64,000 nt of DNA, from assembly GCF_003490595.1 (NCBI RefSeq), contig NZ_QQGY01000003.1, forward strand, positions 1 through 64,000, read 5' to 3'. Positions 8,254 through 16,826 of the stretch are shown here, in pieces. The notes beneath the pieces are model-generated. The model did no database searches. It saw only the letters and a list, made by a program, of their open reading frames with translations, and had not been told where the DNA came from. The position numbers and the translations under genes were made by a program. Within the stretch, counting starts at the first letter, position 1. Each line of letters starts with the position of its first letter. Origin of the DNA: Haemophilus haemolyticus_L. GTDB lineage: Bacteria > Pseudomonadota > Gammaproteobacteria > Enterobacterales > Pasteurellaceae.

Positions 8254-9717
8254 TTATTTTAATTTTGCTTTAATCGCTTCTGCTACAAGTTCAGCTTCAG
8301 GCCCTAAAATGACTTGTAATCCATCATTACCTAATTTTACATTACCTTTTGAACCAAGCGCTTTAAGTTGATCTTCATTAATATTGTGATGGTCAACTAA
8401 AGTTAAGCGTAAACGAGTGATACAAGCATCCACAGTTTTGAAGTTTTCTGAACCACCTAAAGCAGCGATAAATTTCACCGCTTTTTCTTCTCGAGATTGG
8501 TTGTTTTGTGTTGGGGCTGCAGCTGTTTCTGCTTTATCTTCACGTCCTAGCGTTTTGAGATTAAAGGCATTAATTGCAAAACGGAACACAAAATAATAGA
8601 TAGCAAAGAATACAATACCTTGTATAAGTAACATATACCAGCTAACGGCAAGTGGGTTGCGGCTAGAAAGTACCATATCCACTAAACCAGCACTAAAGCC
8701 GAATCCTGCGATCCAGTGCATTGTGGCTGCAATGAATACAGAAATACCCGTTAATAATGCATGCAATACATAAAGTACAGGCGCAACGAACATAAATGAG
8801 AATTCAAGCGGTTCAGTGATCCCTGTAAAGAAAGAGGCTAATGCACCCGCAAGCATAATTGAGGCCACTTGTACTTTTTGATTTGGTTTTGCGCAGTGAT
8901 AAATTGCAAGAGCCGCACCTGGTAAACCAAACATCATCACTGGGAAGAAACCAGCTTGATACATACCCGTTACACCCACAGTTGCAGTACCTTCGGCAAT
9001 GGATTTAGCACCGCCCAAGAAGTTTGGAATATCGTTGATACCTGCTACGTCAAACCAGAATACAGAGTTTAAGGCATGGTGTAAGCCAACAGGAATTAAT
9101 AAACGGTTGAAGAAACCGTAGATCCCCGCACCGACTGCACCTAAATCTTTGATGGATTCACCAAATGAAACGAGCGCATTAAAAATATGAGGCCAAATAT
9201 AGAGTAAGGCAAATGATACGGCGATCATGACGAAAGAAACCAAAATTGGGACGAGGCGTTTTCCGCTAAAGAACGAAAGTGCCTTTGGTAATTCAACTTG
9301 ATAGAACCGGTTGTAAAGTTCAGCTGAAATTACACCAATTAAAATCCCGATAAATTGGTTATTGATTTTTTTGAATGCTGCAGGCACTTCACTAATATCA
9401 ATGTGTTGTAATTGTGCTACACCAGCAGGGGAAAGTAGAGTGGTTACTACATAGAAACCCACAAGACCTGAAAGTGCGGCGGAACCGTGTTTGTCTTTTG
9501 CAAGCCCAAAAGCGACACCCACAGCGAAGAGTAAGCCCATGTTGTCAATAATTGCTGCACCAGATTTAATTAATAATGCCGCTAATTGACTGTTTGCCCC
9601 CCAACCATCTGGGTCGATCCAATAGCCAATCCCCATTAATAATGCCGCAGCAGGTAAGGCTGCCACAGGCACCATTAAGGCTTGACCGATTTTTTGTGCG
9701 TAACTAAGTACACTCAT
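8254..9717 (-). CDS. NagE-like PTS permease (EIIC-EIIB), probably for N-acetylglucosamine
   Basis: 487 residues. The membrane EIIC domain (~1-375) contains GFFNRLLIPVGLHHALNS and FTGITEPLEFSFMFVAP, family hallmarks near the sugar site. A linker (~385-405) follows, then EIIB with the phospho-Cys motif DACITRLRL. There is no EIIA domain, unlike E. coli NagE, so it would rely on a separate EIIA(Glc)/Crr. The FINRLLIPxGLHxxLN and FPIMMFGLPGAALA stretches are closer to NagE than to PtsG. Placement beside nanM and near nagBA supports GlcNAc uptake. As I recall, H. influenzae Rd lacks such a permease. Start: AAGGAGA is ideally spaced from the ATG. Confidence 0.8.
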   Translation of the reverse strand: MSVLSYAQKIGQALMVPVAALPAAALLMGIGYWIDPDGWGANSQLAALLIKSGAAIIDNMGLLFAVGVAFGLAKDKHGSAALSGLVGFYVVTTLLSPAGVAQLQHIDISEVPAAFKKINNQFIGILIGVISAELYNRFYQVELPKALSFFSGKRLVPILVSFVMIAVSFALLYIWPHIFNALVSFGESIKDLGAVGAGIYGFFNRLLIPVGLHHALNSVFWFDVAGINDIPNFLGGAKSIAEGTATVGVTGMYQAGFFPVMMFGLPGAALAIYHCAKPNQKVQVASIMLAGALASFFTGITEPLEFSFMFVAPVLYVLHALLTGISVFIAATMHWIAGFGFSAGLVDMVLSSRNPLAVSWYMLLIQGIVFFAIYYFVFRFAINAFNLKTLGREDKAETAAAPTQNNQSREEKAVKFIAALGGSENFKTVDACITRLRLTLVDHHNINEDQLKALGSKGNVKLGNDGLQVILGPEAELVAEAIKAKLK

Positions 9718-9754
9718 ATAATCTCCTTAATTTTTTATATTTTGATGAAATCAA

Positions 9755-9786
9755 AAGGCTTGAGCCCATTCTTTGCCTCAAGCCTT
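9755..9786 (-). terminator. hairpin after nanM
   Basis: Perfect 10-bp dyad AAGGCTTGAG (9755-9764) / CTCAAGCCTT (9777-9786), followed on the - strand by TTTTGATTTC. It separates nanM from the PTS gene, so the latter probably has its own promoter or depends on readthrough. Confidence 0.65.
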
Positions 9787-9806
9787 ATACATTATTCTAT
9801 GCCAAA

Positions 9807-10934
9807 TTATTCAACGGTCAATTTTTTACCATCGTAGCTAATGGCTTTAACGCTGGTTAACGCTTTACCACCGTCAGTTTCACCACCGATGAGCAATACT
9901 TTATTGTTGTAAGACACAGAGAAACCATAGCCAATATTCATTGGTAATTCACCAACGATACTCCATTTACCATTATTTAAAGTATAAACTTCGTTATGCC
10001 ATGTTTTGGTTAAACCTTTATGTGCATGAAGTTTGCCTTCTTTGAATTGTTTAATTGAACCAGGGAAGTTGGCTCCACCCGTGACTAAATAATGGCCATG
10101 GCTATAGCCTGCGAGAGCACCGGCTAAACCATCTTGTGATTTACCTTTTGGTGCAGGTAAGTCAGGTAAGTTTTTCCATTGCACACCTTTATCAGTGAAT
10201 TTACCTTGATGCGTTTCTGCGGTACGAAGGCCTGGTTTCACTTCACCATTGACCACCACTAAGTCATTACCTTGGATGGTGAATGCCGCACCCGCACGAC
10301 CAGAGAATGGAATACGACCTTCATTGCGCCATTTATTGGTTGATGGTTCATAGCTCAATAATTCTGTTGTGAAGAAATAATCTTCTGGACGTTGATCGAA
10401 ATAAGCGGCTGCGATTTCATCTTTTTTCGCTTTATCTTCACCTGCTGCCACGGTGTCTTGGAAGAAACCATTAAATATAGAGAGGTTAGAACCACCTAAA
10501 ATATAAACTTTATCGCCGTGAGATGCGCTACTTGAGCCCACTAAACCACGCGGAGAGCGAGTAGGAAGTTTCACCCAAGTATTATCAGCTGGATTGTAGC
10601 TGTAAGCATCATTAACAAGTTGGAGTTCGCCCTTTTCATTTTTTTGCAACCCACCGAATACATAAAGTTTTCCATCTACGGCTGCTGCAACAGGTTGATT
10701 ACGTTCACCACCAGGGAATGCGGCAATTTCTTTCCATTGTGCAGCAGGATCTTTTAAGTCTAAAGAATAGAATTTATTGCCACCTGAGCCTAAGCCTACA
10801 TATACGGTATCGCCGATGAGTGCGCCCGTTCCGCTTTTAATTCCTACTGGTAAATCTGGATAGGCTTGTGCGCTAGCTGAAAATGCAACAGTTGCAAAAA
10901 GTGCGGCGCATAATGCTGTTTTTGTCAATTTCAT
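9807..10934 (-). CDS. nanM: N-acetylneuraminate epimerase NanM, periplasmic
   Basis: 375 residues with a Sec signal peptide (MKLTKTALCAALFATVAF, cleavage after SAQA). It is a kelch-type beta-propeller with repeated blades (KLYVFGGLQ, KVYILGGSNLS, HYLVTGGANFPG, KVLLIGGETDGG). The enzyme converts alpha- to beta-sialic acid, speeding uptake of released sialic acid. The start at 10934 is preferred because GAGG is well spaced; an ATG four codons upstream overlaps that site. It lies downstream of the sialic-acid TRAP transporter genes on the same strand, separated by an uptake-signal hairpin. Confidence 0.93.
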   Translation of the reverse strand: MKLTKTALCAALFATVAFSASAQAYPDLPVGIKSGTGALIGDTVYVGLGSGGNKFYSLDLKDPAAQWKEIAAFPGGERNQPVAAAVDGKLYVFGGLQKNEKGELQLVNDAYSYNPADNTWVKLPTRSPRGLVGSSSASHGDKVYILGGSNLSIFNGFFQDTVAAGEDKAKKDEIAAAYFDQRPEDYFFTTELLSYEPSTNKWRNEGRIPFSGRAGAAFTIQGNDLVVVNGEVKPGLRTAETHQGKFTDKGVQWKNLPDLPAPKGKSQDGLAGALAGYSHGHYLVTGGANFPGSIKQFKEGKLHAHKGLTKTWHNEVYTLNNGKWSIVGELPMNIGYGFSVSYNNKVLLIGGETDGGKALTSVKAISYDGKKLTVE

Positions 10935-11011
10935 AATAAACCTCATTTATTAAGTTATGTTTATGGGTTGCTATTCATAAAACCGCATTGAATAGGATTT
11001 ATTTCATAAAA

Positions 11012-11053
11012 AAAGTGCGGTTATAAAAGCCTTGCTTTTTTTAACCGCACTTT
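11012..11053. terminator. uptake-signal inverted pair between siaQM and nanM
   Basis: 12-bp dyad AAAGTGCGGTTA (11012-11023) / TAACCGCACTTT (11042-11053). On the - strand it sits just after the siaQM stop codon and probably attenuates transcription into nanM. Confidence 0.7.
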
Positions 11054-11057
11054 AGTG

Positions 11058-12908
11058 TTAAGACATCAATAGATTTGGTACAAAAGTAATGATTTGTGGG
11101 AAAATCGTAATTAATACTAATGTTAAGAATATCGGTATTAAGAACGGCAATACACCTTTAGTCACAGTGGATACTGACATATTACCCACACGCGCCACCA
11201 CAAAGAGAGCCATACCCATTGGCGGTGTTAAGATACCGATCATCATATTCAAAGTAGTCATTACACCAAAGAATACTAAGTCGATATTAAATTGCATTGC
11301 GATTGGAATTAACATTGGTAACACTAAGAATTGCAATGCTAATGCATCAATGAACATACCCAAGAAGAGCAAGAGCGCATTGATCATCACCAATACCATC
11401 AATGGAGAATCAGCTACGGTAACGAATACATCTGCAATACGCATTGCAACTTGTTCACGCGCGATCATATCTCCGAAGAAGGTCACAGTCATAATCATTA
11501 ATGCAACCACACCAGTAATTGCCATTGCTTCAACACAGCTATTAAAGAGCATTTTCATGGTTAATTCTTTATAAACGAATTTACCAATGATGACGGAATA
11601 AGTCGCAGCAACAACGGCAGATTCTGTTGGGCTAAATAAGCCAGAGAAGATACCACCGATGATGAGTAATGGGGTTAAAATTGCCCAAAACGCTTTTTTG
11701 AATGATGTGCAAAGTTCTTCACGAGTTGCTTTTGGTGTTCTTGGATAACCACGTTTTTTAGAGATATAGTAGTTCATGAACATCAAGGCAATCGTAACGA
11801 GTACGCCTGGTACAAAACCTGCAACGAAGAGTTTCGCAATGGATTCGTTGGCGATTACACCGTAAATAATCATGGCGATACTTGGTGGAACTAATGGACC
11901 GATGATACAAGATGCTGCAGTGATCCCGCCACAAATATCATCATCATAGCCTGCATCACGCATAGCCTTGATTTCTAATTGACCTAGGCCACCCGCATCA
12001 GCAAGTGCAGAACCAGACATACCTGAGAACAATAAACTTGCACCAATATTTACATGACCCATACCACCAGTATAGTGGCCGAGTAAGGCTTTCGCAAAAT
12101 TAAAGATACGTTCTGTGATACCGCCAGTATTCATTAAAATACCCGTTAGGATATAAAACGGCACAGCAAGTAATGAGAAACTATCTAAACTCATGGTTAG
12201 TTTTTCGGCTGCTGCGTTTACCACGTTCCATCTGGTCATTGAGAAATAAAGTAATGTGGTGATAAATAATGACCAACCTACCGGCACACCAAGGAACATA
12301 ATAACTAGCCAGAATATTAGGGCAACGTATACAGAGTTAGAACCAAATTTCACATATTCTGTAATGCGTAATACTTTGTACCACTCTGGGAAAGTAAACA
12401 AAATGCCTAGTAAAATGACCGCACTTACAATAAAGAAGGTTGCAGGTAAATAGCTTTTATCTTCTTTAAAATTGTCCGCTTGTGCTTGGAAGAAGCGCAC
12501 TAACATTAGGATAGAAATGATCGGTAAAGAAGCGTAAATCCATTTTTCTGAAATTCCACCTAATGCATCAATCGGGAAACTAGAGCCAAGGAAAGTTTTG
12601 ATACCAAAATGAATAAAGAAAATAATACCAAGGAAAATCACTAACTGTACAAAAGAGTTTGCGACTTTTTTAACTGAAGGTGGCATTAAATTGGTTAAGA
12701 AATCAATGTAAACGTGTTCTTGTTTGCGAATTGCCACGCTAATACCGAGCATTCCTACATAAACAAACAATAGTTTAGCGAGTTCTTCACTCCAAATTAA
12801 CGGCGAGTGGAAAGCTTGACGGAATAGAATTTGGGCTACAAGAATACCGAAGATGACAAGGAACAGTACGCCACCAATCCATTCTTCAAGTTTGTTAAAA
12901 AATTTCAT
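11058..12908 (-). CDS. siaT: SiaQM (SiaT), fused sialic-acid TRAP transporter membrane subunits
   Basis: 616 residues fusing the small DctQ-type subunit (~1-165, with GMLGISVAIRKQEHVYIDF) and the large DctM-type subunit (~190-616, about 12 hydrophobic segments). Conserved DctM stretches include GMSGSALADAGGLGQLEIKAM and IIGPLVPPSIAMIIYGV. It imports sialic acid with Na+ using SiaP as periplasmic receptor. This fusion is characteristic of H. influenzae. It lies just downstream of siaP, separated by a strong hairpin. Imported sialic acid is used for catabolism and for decorating lipooligosaccharide. Confidence 0.96.
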   Translation of the reverse strand: MKFFNKLEEWIGGVLFLVIFGILVAQILFRQAFHSPLIWSEELAKLLFVYVGMLGISVAIRKQEHVYIDFLTNLMPPSVKKVANSFVQLVIFLGIIFFIHFGIKTFLGSSFPIDALGGISEKWIYASLPIISILMLVRFFQAQADNFKEDKSYLPATFFIVSAVILLGILFTFPEWYKVLRITEYVKFGSNSVYVALIFWLVIMFLGVPVGWSLFITTLLYFSMTRWNVVNAAAEKLTMSLDSFSLLAVPFYILTGILMNTGGITERIFNFAKALLGHYTGGMGHVNIGASLLFSGMSGSALADAGGLGQLEIKAMRDAGYDDDICGGITAASCIIGPLVPPSIAMIIYGVIANESIAKLFVAGFVPGVLVTIALMFMNYYISKKRGYPRTPKATREELCTSFKKAFWAILTPLLIIGGIFSGLFSPTESAVVAATYSVIIGKFVYKELTMKMLFNSCVEAMAITGVVALMIMTVTFFGDMIAREQVAMRIADVFVTVADSPLMVLVMINALLLFLGMFIDALALQFLVLPMLIPIAMQFNIDLVFFGVMTTLNMMIGILTPPMGMALFVVARVGNMSVSTVTKGVLPFLIPIFLTLVLITIFPQIITFVPNLLMS

Positions 12909-12943
12909 ACTTCACTCCGAGAGATTGTGGAGAACGAAAATGA

Positions 12944-12969
12944 GTGCGCCAACCAAATTGCTGGCGCAC
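12944..12969 (-). promoter_or_regulatory. intercistronic hairpin between siaP and siaQM
   Basis: Perfect 8-bp dyad GTGCGCCA (12944-12951) / TGGCGCAC (12962-12969), with no T run. It may protect the siaP message or partly terminate, giving more receptor than membrane subunit. Confidence 0.6.
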
Positions 12970-12978
12970 GTGTAGAGA

Positions 12979-13962
12979 TTATTTAAGAGCTTGGATTTCT
13001 TTTAATGCTTTTTCACCTTTCTCACCAGTTTGTTTTACAAACTCAGCATAGAATGGTTTCATCGCATCTTTGAATGGCGTTAAATCTGGGTGAGTCACTT
13101 TAACACCTTGTTTTTCAAAGAATGTCACTAAATCTTTTTCGCCATCTACGAATAATTTAGTATGGTATTTTGCTGCATTTTCAGCGGCGTCTTTGACTAC
13201 TTTTTGAAGATCTTCTGGTAATTCTTTATAAGTTTCGTTACTCACTAAATAAAGTTGGTCATTCAAAATGTGATTAGTCATCGCCAAGAATTTTTGCACT
13301 TCATAGAATTTTTGCGCTTGTACTGTTGCTAATGGGTTTTCTTGACCATCTACAGAGTTAGTTTGAAGTGCAAGATATACTTCAGAGAATGCCATAGGTG
13401 TTGGAGATGCGCCTACATATTTTGCGTACGCTAAGTTAGTTGCAGCATTTGGTACACGAAGTTTTAAACCTTTCATATCTGCAATGCTGTTGATTGCTCT
13501 ATTTGAAGTTGTTTGACGTGTACCATTATAAGCTTGAGAAAGTAGAGTAACACCAAGATCTTTATCCATTTTCTTAATTAAATCTTTACCAAATGCGGTG
13601 TCAAATAAGGCTTTTTGTGCAACGTTGTAATCGGTGATTACATAGGGTAACGCGAACACTGCGGCTTCAGGATAGAATAATTGGAAACGAGCTGATTCAG
13701 CAAAAGTGAAGTCAAGAGAACCGTCTTTTAATTGTTTTAACATGGCTCGGTCATCACCAAGTTGTGAACTTGGATAAAGTGAAACTTCAATTTTACCATG
13801 TGATTTTTCTTTTACTTCTTTTGCAAACATTTCTGCTGCTTTGTACTCATTAGATGAAGTACCCGCATTCATACCAAATTTTAAGTCATAATCTGCGGCA
13901 AAAACGGCTGAAGAAACGCCTAATGTGATAGCAGTTGCAAGGAAAAGTTTAGTAAATTTCAT
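12979..13962 (-). CDS. siaP: SiaP, periplasmic sialic-acid-binding protein of the TRAP transporter
   Basis: 327 residues with signal peptide MKFTKLFLATAITLGVSS, cleaved near VFA/ADYDL. The mature DctP-type receptor contains ESARFQLFYPEAAVFALPYV and GLKLRVPNAATNLAYAKYVG. The latter carries the conserved Arg that binds the sialic-acid carboxylate. Compared with my memory of the H. influenzae protein there are scattered substitutions (VITDYN, TNSVDGQENPLATVQ, and the C-terminus EIQALK). This hints at a sister species or divergent strain. It is divergent from nanE across a shared control region. Confidence 0.96.
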   Translation of the reverse strand: MKFTKLFLATAITLGVSSAVFAADYDLKFGMNAGTSSNEYKAAEMFAKEVKEKSHGKIEVSLYPSSQLGDDRAMLKQLKDGSLDFTFAESARFQLFYPEAAVFALPYVITDYNVAQKALFDTAFGKDLIKKMDKDLGVTLLSQAYNGTRQTTSNRAINSIADMKGLKLRVPNAATNLAYAKYVGASPTPMAFSEVYLALQTNSVDGQENPLATVQAQKFYEVQKFLAMTNHILNDQLYLVSNETYKELPEDLQKVVKDAAENAAKYHTKLFVDGEKDLVTFFEKQGVKVTHPDLTPFKDAMKPFYAEFVKQTGEKGEKALKEIQALK

Positions 13963-14119
13963 AATGTTCGCTCCTGTGTGAACCTATGTTGATATAAGCC
14001 ATTATTGGCTCAGCTTAAAAGTGAATACTTGATGTTTATGACATCAAAAAACGACTCGGACGTTATTCTAAAGTAAAAAAATACTTTTTGAACTAATCTT
14101 TGAAGTTTTATTTCAAAAT

Positions 14120-14135
14120 TGAGAGGTTGATCACA
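14120..14135. promoter_or_regulatory. CRP-type site in the divergent siaP/nanE control region
   Basis: TGAGA-ggttga-TCACA (14120-14135) matches the CRP consensus TGTGA-N6-TCACA at 9 of 10 core positions. CRP and the sialic-acid regulator SiaR/NanR are known to control this divergent region in H. influenzae. A nearby dyad, TTTGAA (14099-14104) / TTCAAA (14112-14117), is a candidate SiaR operator, but that is a guess. The 360-base region (13963-14323) otherwise holds AT-rich promoter sequence and no gene. Confidence 0.65.
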
Positions 14136-14323
14136 TTTGCAAAAAAATACTTCAAAAAAACTTTTAAAATGGAGTTATGTTTTTATATAATGCCAAGCAC
14201 TGACGAAAATGGGGGCTCAGTTATATTTTTGAGGATGATTGAGCCTAAATAATGCTAACGCCTAGATGGCTTGTAATAAAGCATTTGAGCATTATCGGCC
14301 TCAATATATTTAGGAGTGATATT

Positions 14324-15010
14324 ATGTCGAAATTATCTCATCAAGATGTGCTTTCTCAAATTCAATATGGTCTCATTGCTTCTTGCCAACCAGTTGATGA
14401 TGGTCCAATGGATAAACCAGAAATTGTTTCTGCTATGGCACAAGCTTCTGTGGCTGGTGGCGCATCAGGTTTACGTATTGAAGGTGTAGATAACCTTAAA
14501 GCGACACGTCCTTTTGTAAACATTCCAATTATCGGTATTGTAAAACGCGACTTACCTGATAGTCCGATTCGTATTACGCCATTTCTGCAAGATATTGAAG
14601 ATCTTGCCAATGCTGGGGCAGATATCATTGCGGTAGATGGCACTAGCCGTCCTCGCCCAGTTGATATTGAAAGTGCGGTGAAAAAAATCCATGAAATGGG
14701 CTGTTTGGCTATGGCAGATTGCTCTAATTTAGAAGAAGGCTTGTATTGTCAAAAACTCGGTTTTGATATTGTGGGGAGCACAATGTCTGGTTATACAGGT
14801 GGTCCAGTTCCCGAAGAACCTGATTATCAATTAGTGAAAGATTTAAAAGCAGCGGGTTGTTTTGTGATGGCAGAAGGTCGCTATAACACCCCTGAATTGG
14901 CAAAAGTGGCCATTGAAATTGGCGCAGATTGCGTAACCGTTGGTTCAGCTTTAACTCGCCTTGAGCATATCGTGAGTTGGTTCGCTAATTCTGTGAAATC
15001 TGCAAGATAG
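14324..15010 (+). CDS. nanE: N-acetylmannosamine-6-phosphate epimerase NanE
   Basis: 228 residues, the usual length. A TIM-barrel enzyme converting ManNAc-6-P to GlcNAc-6-P. Visible motifs: GLRIEGVDNLKATRPFVN, PIIGIVKRDL, and GADIIAVDGTSRPRP near the active site. I chose the ATG at 14324 (MSKLSHQDV) because AGGAGTGAT precedes it. In-frame codons upstream to 14252 lack a ribosome-binding site. First gene of the nanE-nanK-nanR-nanA run. Confidence 0.95.
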   Translation: MSKLSHQDVLSQIQYGLIASCQPVDDGPMDKPEIVSAMAQASVAGGASGLRIEGVDNLKATRPFVNIPIIGIVKRDLPDSPIRITPFLQDIEDLANAGADIIAVDGTSRPRPVDIESAVKKIHEMGCLAMADCSNLEEGLYCQKLGFDIVGSTMSGYTGGPVPEEPDYQLVKDLKAAGCFVMAEGRYNTPELAKVAIEIGADCVTVGSALTRLEHIVSWFANSVKSAR

Positions 15011-15054
15011 TCGTAAGACGTGTGAGAAAATACTTCATACTATAAGGACAAGTT

Positions 15055-15957
15055 ATGCGTTGTTTAGCTCTAGATATTGGCGGTACAAAAATCGCGGCGG
15101 CTATCGTAAAAAATGGCGAAGTTGAACAACGCCAACAAATTCATACGCCGCGTGAAGATGTGGTAGAAGGGATGCATCAAGCATTGGAACAACTTCTTAC
15201 TCATTATGCGGGGCAATTTGATTATGTGGCGGTGGCGTCAACTGGCATTATAAATGATGGTGTTTTAACCGCACTTAATCCTAAAAATTTGGGTGGTTTG
15301 AATCAATTTCCACTAAAAGAAAGTATTGCTAAACACACGGATAAACCAATTGGCTTATTAAATGATGCGCAAGCCGCAACTTATGCGGAATATCAACTTC
15401 AAGATCCAGAGAAAGTATCAAACTTTGTTTTTATTACGGTTTCTACTGGCGTCGGTGGTGGTGTCATATTAAACCAACAATTACAAACTGGTCCAAAGGG
15501 AATCGCAGGACATATTGGGCATACATTAGCGGATCCTAATGGCTCAATGTGTGGTTGTGGTCGTCGAGGTTGTGTAGAAGCAATTGCTGCAGGGCGTGCA
15601 ATTGAAGCAGTGTCTTCCCAATGGGATGATCCTTGTGAGCCAAAAGAAGTTTTTGAACGTTTTAGAAAAAATGATGAAAAAGCTACCGCACTTATAGAAC
15701 GTTCAGCCAAAGCCATTGCCAATTTAGTGGCAGATTTAGTGATTGGATTAGATGTACAAAAAGTTGTTGTAGGTGGTAGTGTCGGGTTGGCTGAAGGTTA
15801 TTTACCATTAGTCAAACGTTTCTTACAGGCTATGCCTGATGTATATAGCTGTGACATTGAATCTGCTAAATTTGGTCAAGATGCAGGATTAGTCGGCGCA
15901 GCTTATTGGGTGAAAGATGTTCTGCTTGATAAACCAAAAGGAACAATTTATGGCTAA
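15055..15957 (+). CDS. nanK: N-acetylmannosamine kinase NanK (ROK family)
   Basis: 300 residues. It phosphorylates ManNAc to ManNAc-6-P. N-terminal phosphate-binding DIGGTKIA, then TGVGGGVI, GHIGH, and the ROK zinc motif CGCGRRGCVEA. Its last 8 bp overlap the regulator gene that follows, indicating translational coupling. Preceded by AAGGACAAGTT. Confidence 0.95.
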   Translation: MRCLALDIGGTKIAAAIVKNGEVEQRQQIHTPREDVVEGMHQALEQLLTHYAGQFDYVAVASTGIINDGVLTALNPKNLGGLNQFPLKESIAKHTDKPIGLLNDAQAATYAEYQLQDPEKVSNFVFITVSTGVGGGVILNQQLQTGPKGIAGHIGHTLADPNGSMCGCGRRGCVEAIAAGRAIEAVSSQWDDPCEPKEVFERFRKNDEKATALIERSAKAIANLVADLVIGLDVQKVVVGGSVGLAEGYLPLVKRFLQAMPDVYSCDIESAKFGQDAGLVGAAYWVKDVLLDKPKGTIYG

Positions 15958-16816
15958 ATCCGGAAATGTGTTAAACACCATTAGTTCGCTTTACCACAGC
16001 CTAACCAAATCAGAGAAAAAAATTGCTGATACGATTTTGCGTTCGCCTGATTTGGTGTCTCAATGCCCCCTTTCTGAAATTGCTAAGCATTTGGAAGTTG
16101 GAGAAGCCACACTTGTCCGTTTTTGTCGAACCATTGGTTTTAAAGGTTTCAGCGATTTTAAATTAGAACTCTCCATTGAGCTTGCCACAAAAGATAACAA
16201 TGATGAAACTGTGCTCGAAACAGAAATTATGCCGAGCGATGATTCTTTAACGATTGCGCAAAAGTTGCAAGCGGCAGTTTCTAATGTAATGGAAGAAACG
16301 GTTAATTTATTAGATTTAAAACAGCTTGAACAAGTGGTTAAAGCCATTAAAAAAGCACGTCGTATCTTTTTATTCGGCGTGGGATCATCTGGTGTGACAG
16401 CTGAAGATGCGAAAAATAAATTGATGCGCATCGGTTTCCAAGTGGATGCAACAGGCAATAATCATTTTATGTATATGCAGGCAGCATTACTTACGTCTTC
16501 TGATGTGGCAATTGGTTTAAGTCATTCCGGCTATTCCGCTGAAACAGCGCACACACTCAAAATTGCTAAACAAAATGGTGCAACGACAGTGGCATTAACT
16601 CACAGTTTGCGTTCACCCGTTACAGAATATGCTGATTATGTTTTGGTAAATGGTAATAAACAGGGGAAGCTACAAGGTGACTCCATTGGTACCAAAATTG
16701 CACAGCTTTTTGTATTAGATTTAATTTATGCTTTGTTAGTGCAGGGCGAAGAAGAACTTGCAGCTCAAACCAAGCAAAAAACTCTCAATGTGATTCTTGA
16801 ACAACGTATAAAATAG
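15950..16816 (+). CDS. siaR: SiaR/NanR, RpiR-family regulator of sialic-acid genes
   Basis: 288 residues. N-terminal RpiR-type helix-turn-helix (SEIAKHLEVGEATLVRFCRTIGF), C-terminal SIS sugar-phosphate domain (FLFGVGSSGVTAEDAKNKL, IGLSHSGYSAET). In H. influenzae this regulator represses the sia/nan genes and responds to glucosamine-6-phosphate together with CRP. Start at 15950 (MAKSGNVLN) overlaps the end of nanK; an in-frame codon at 15917 lies deeper within nanK. Confidence 0.93.
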   Translation: MAKSGNVLNTISSLYHSLTKSEKKIADTILRSPDLVSQCPLSEIAKHLEVGEATLVRFCRTIGFKGFSDFKLELSIELATKDNNDETVLETEIMPSDDSLTIAQKLQAAVSNVMEETVNLLDLKQLEQVVKAIKKARRIFLFGVGSSGVTAEDAKNKLMRIGFQVDATGNNHFMYMQAALLTSSDVAIGLSHSGYSAETAHTLKIAKQNGATTVALTHSLRSPVTEYADYVLVNGNKQGKLQGDSIGTKIAQLFVLDLIYALLVQGEEELAAQTKQKTLNVILEQRIK

Positions 16817-16826
16817 GAGAAAACTT

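Noticed and set aside
11089..11574. Long rightward open frame inside siaQM
   Set aside because: Antisense shadow of a membrane-protein gene; Ile/Thr/Asn-rich content reflects the opposite-strand codons.
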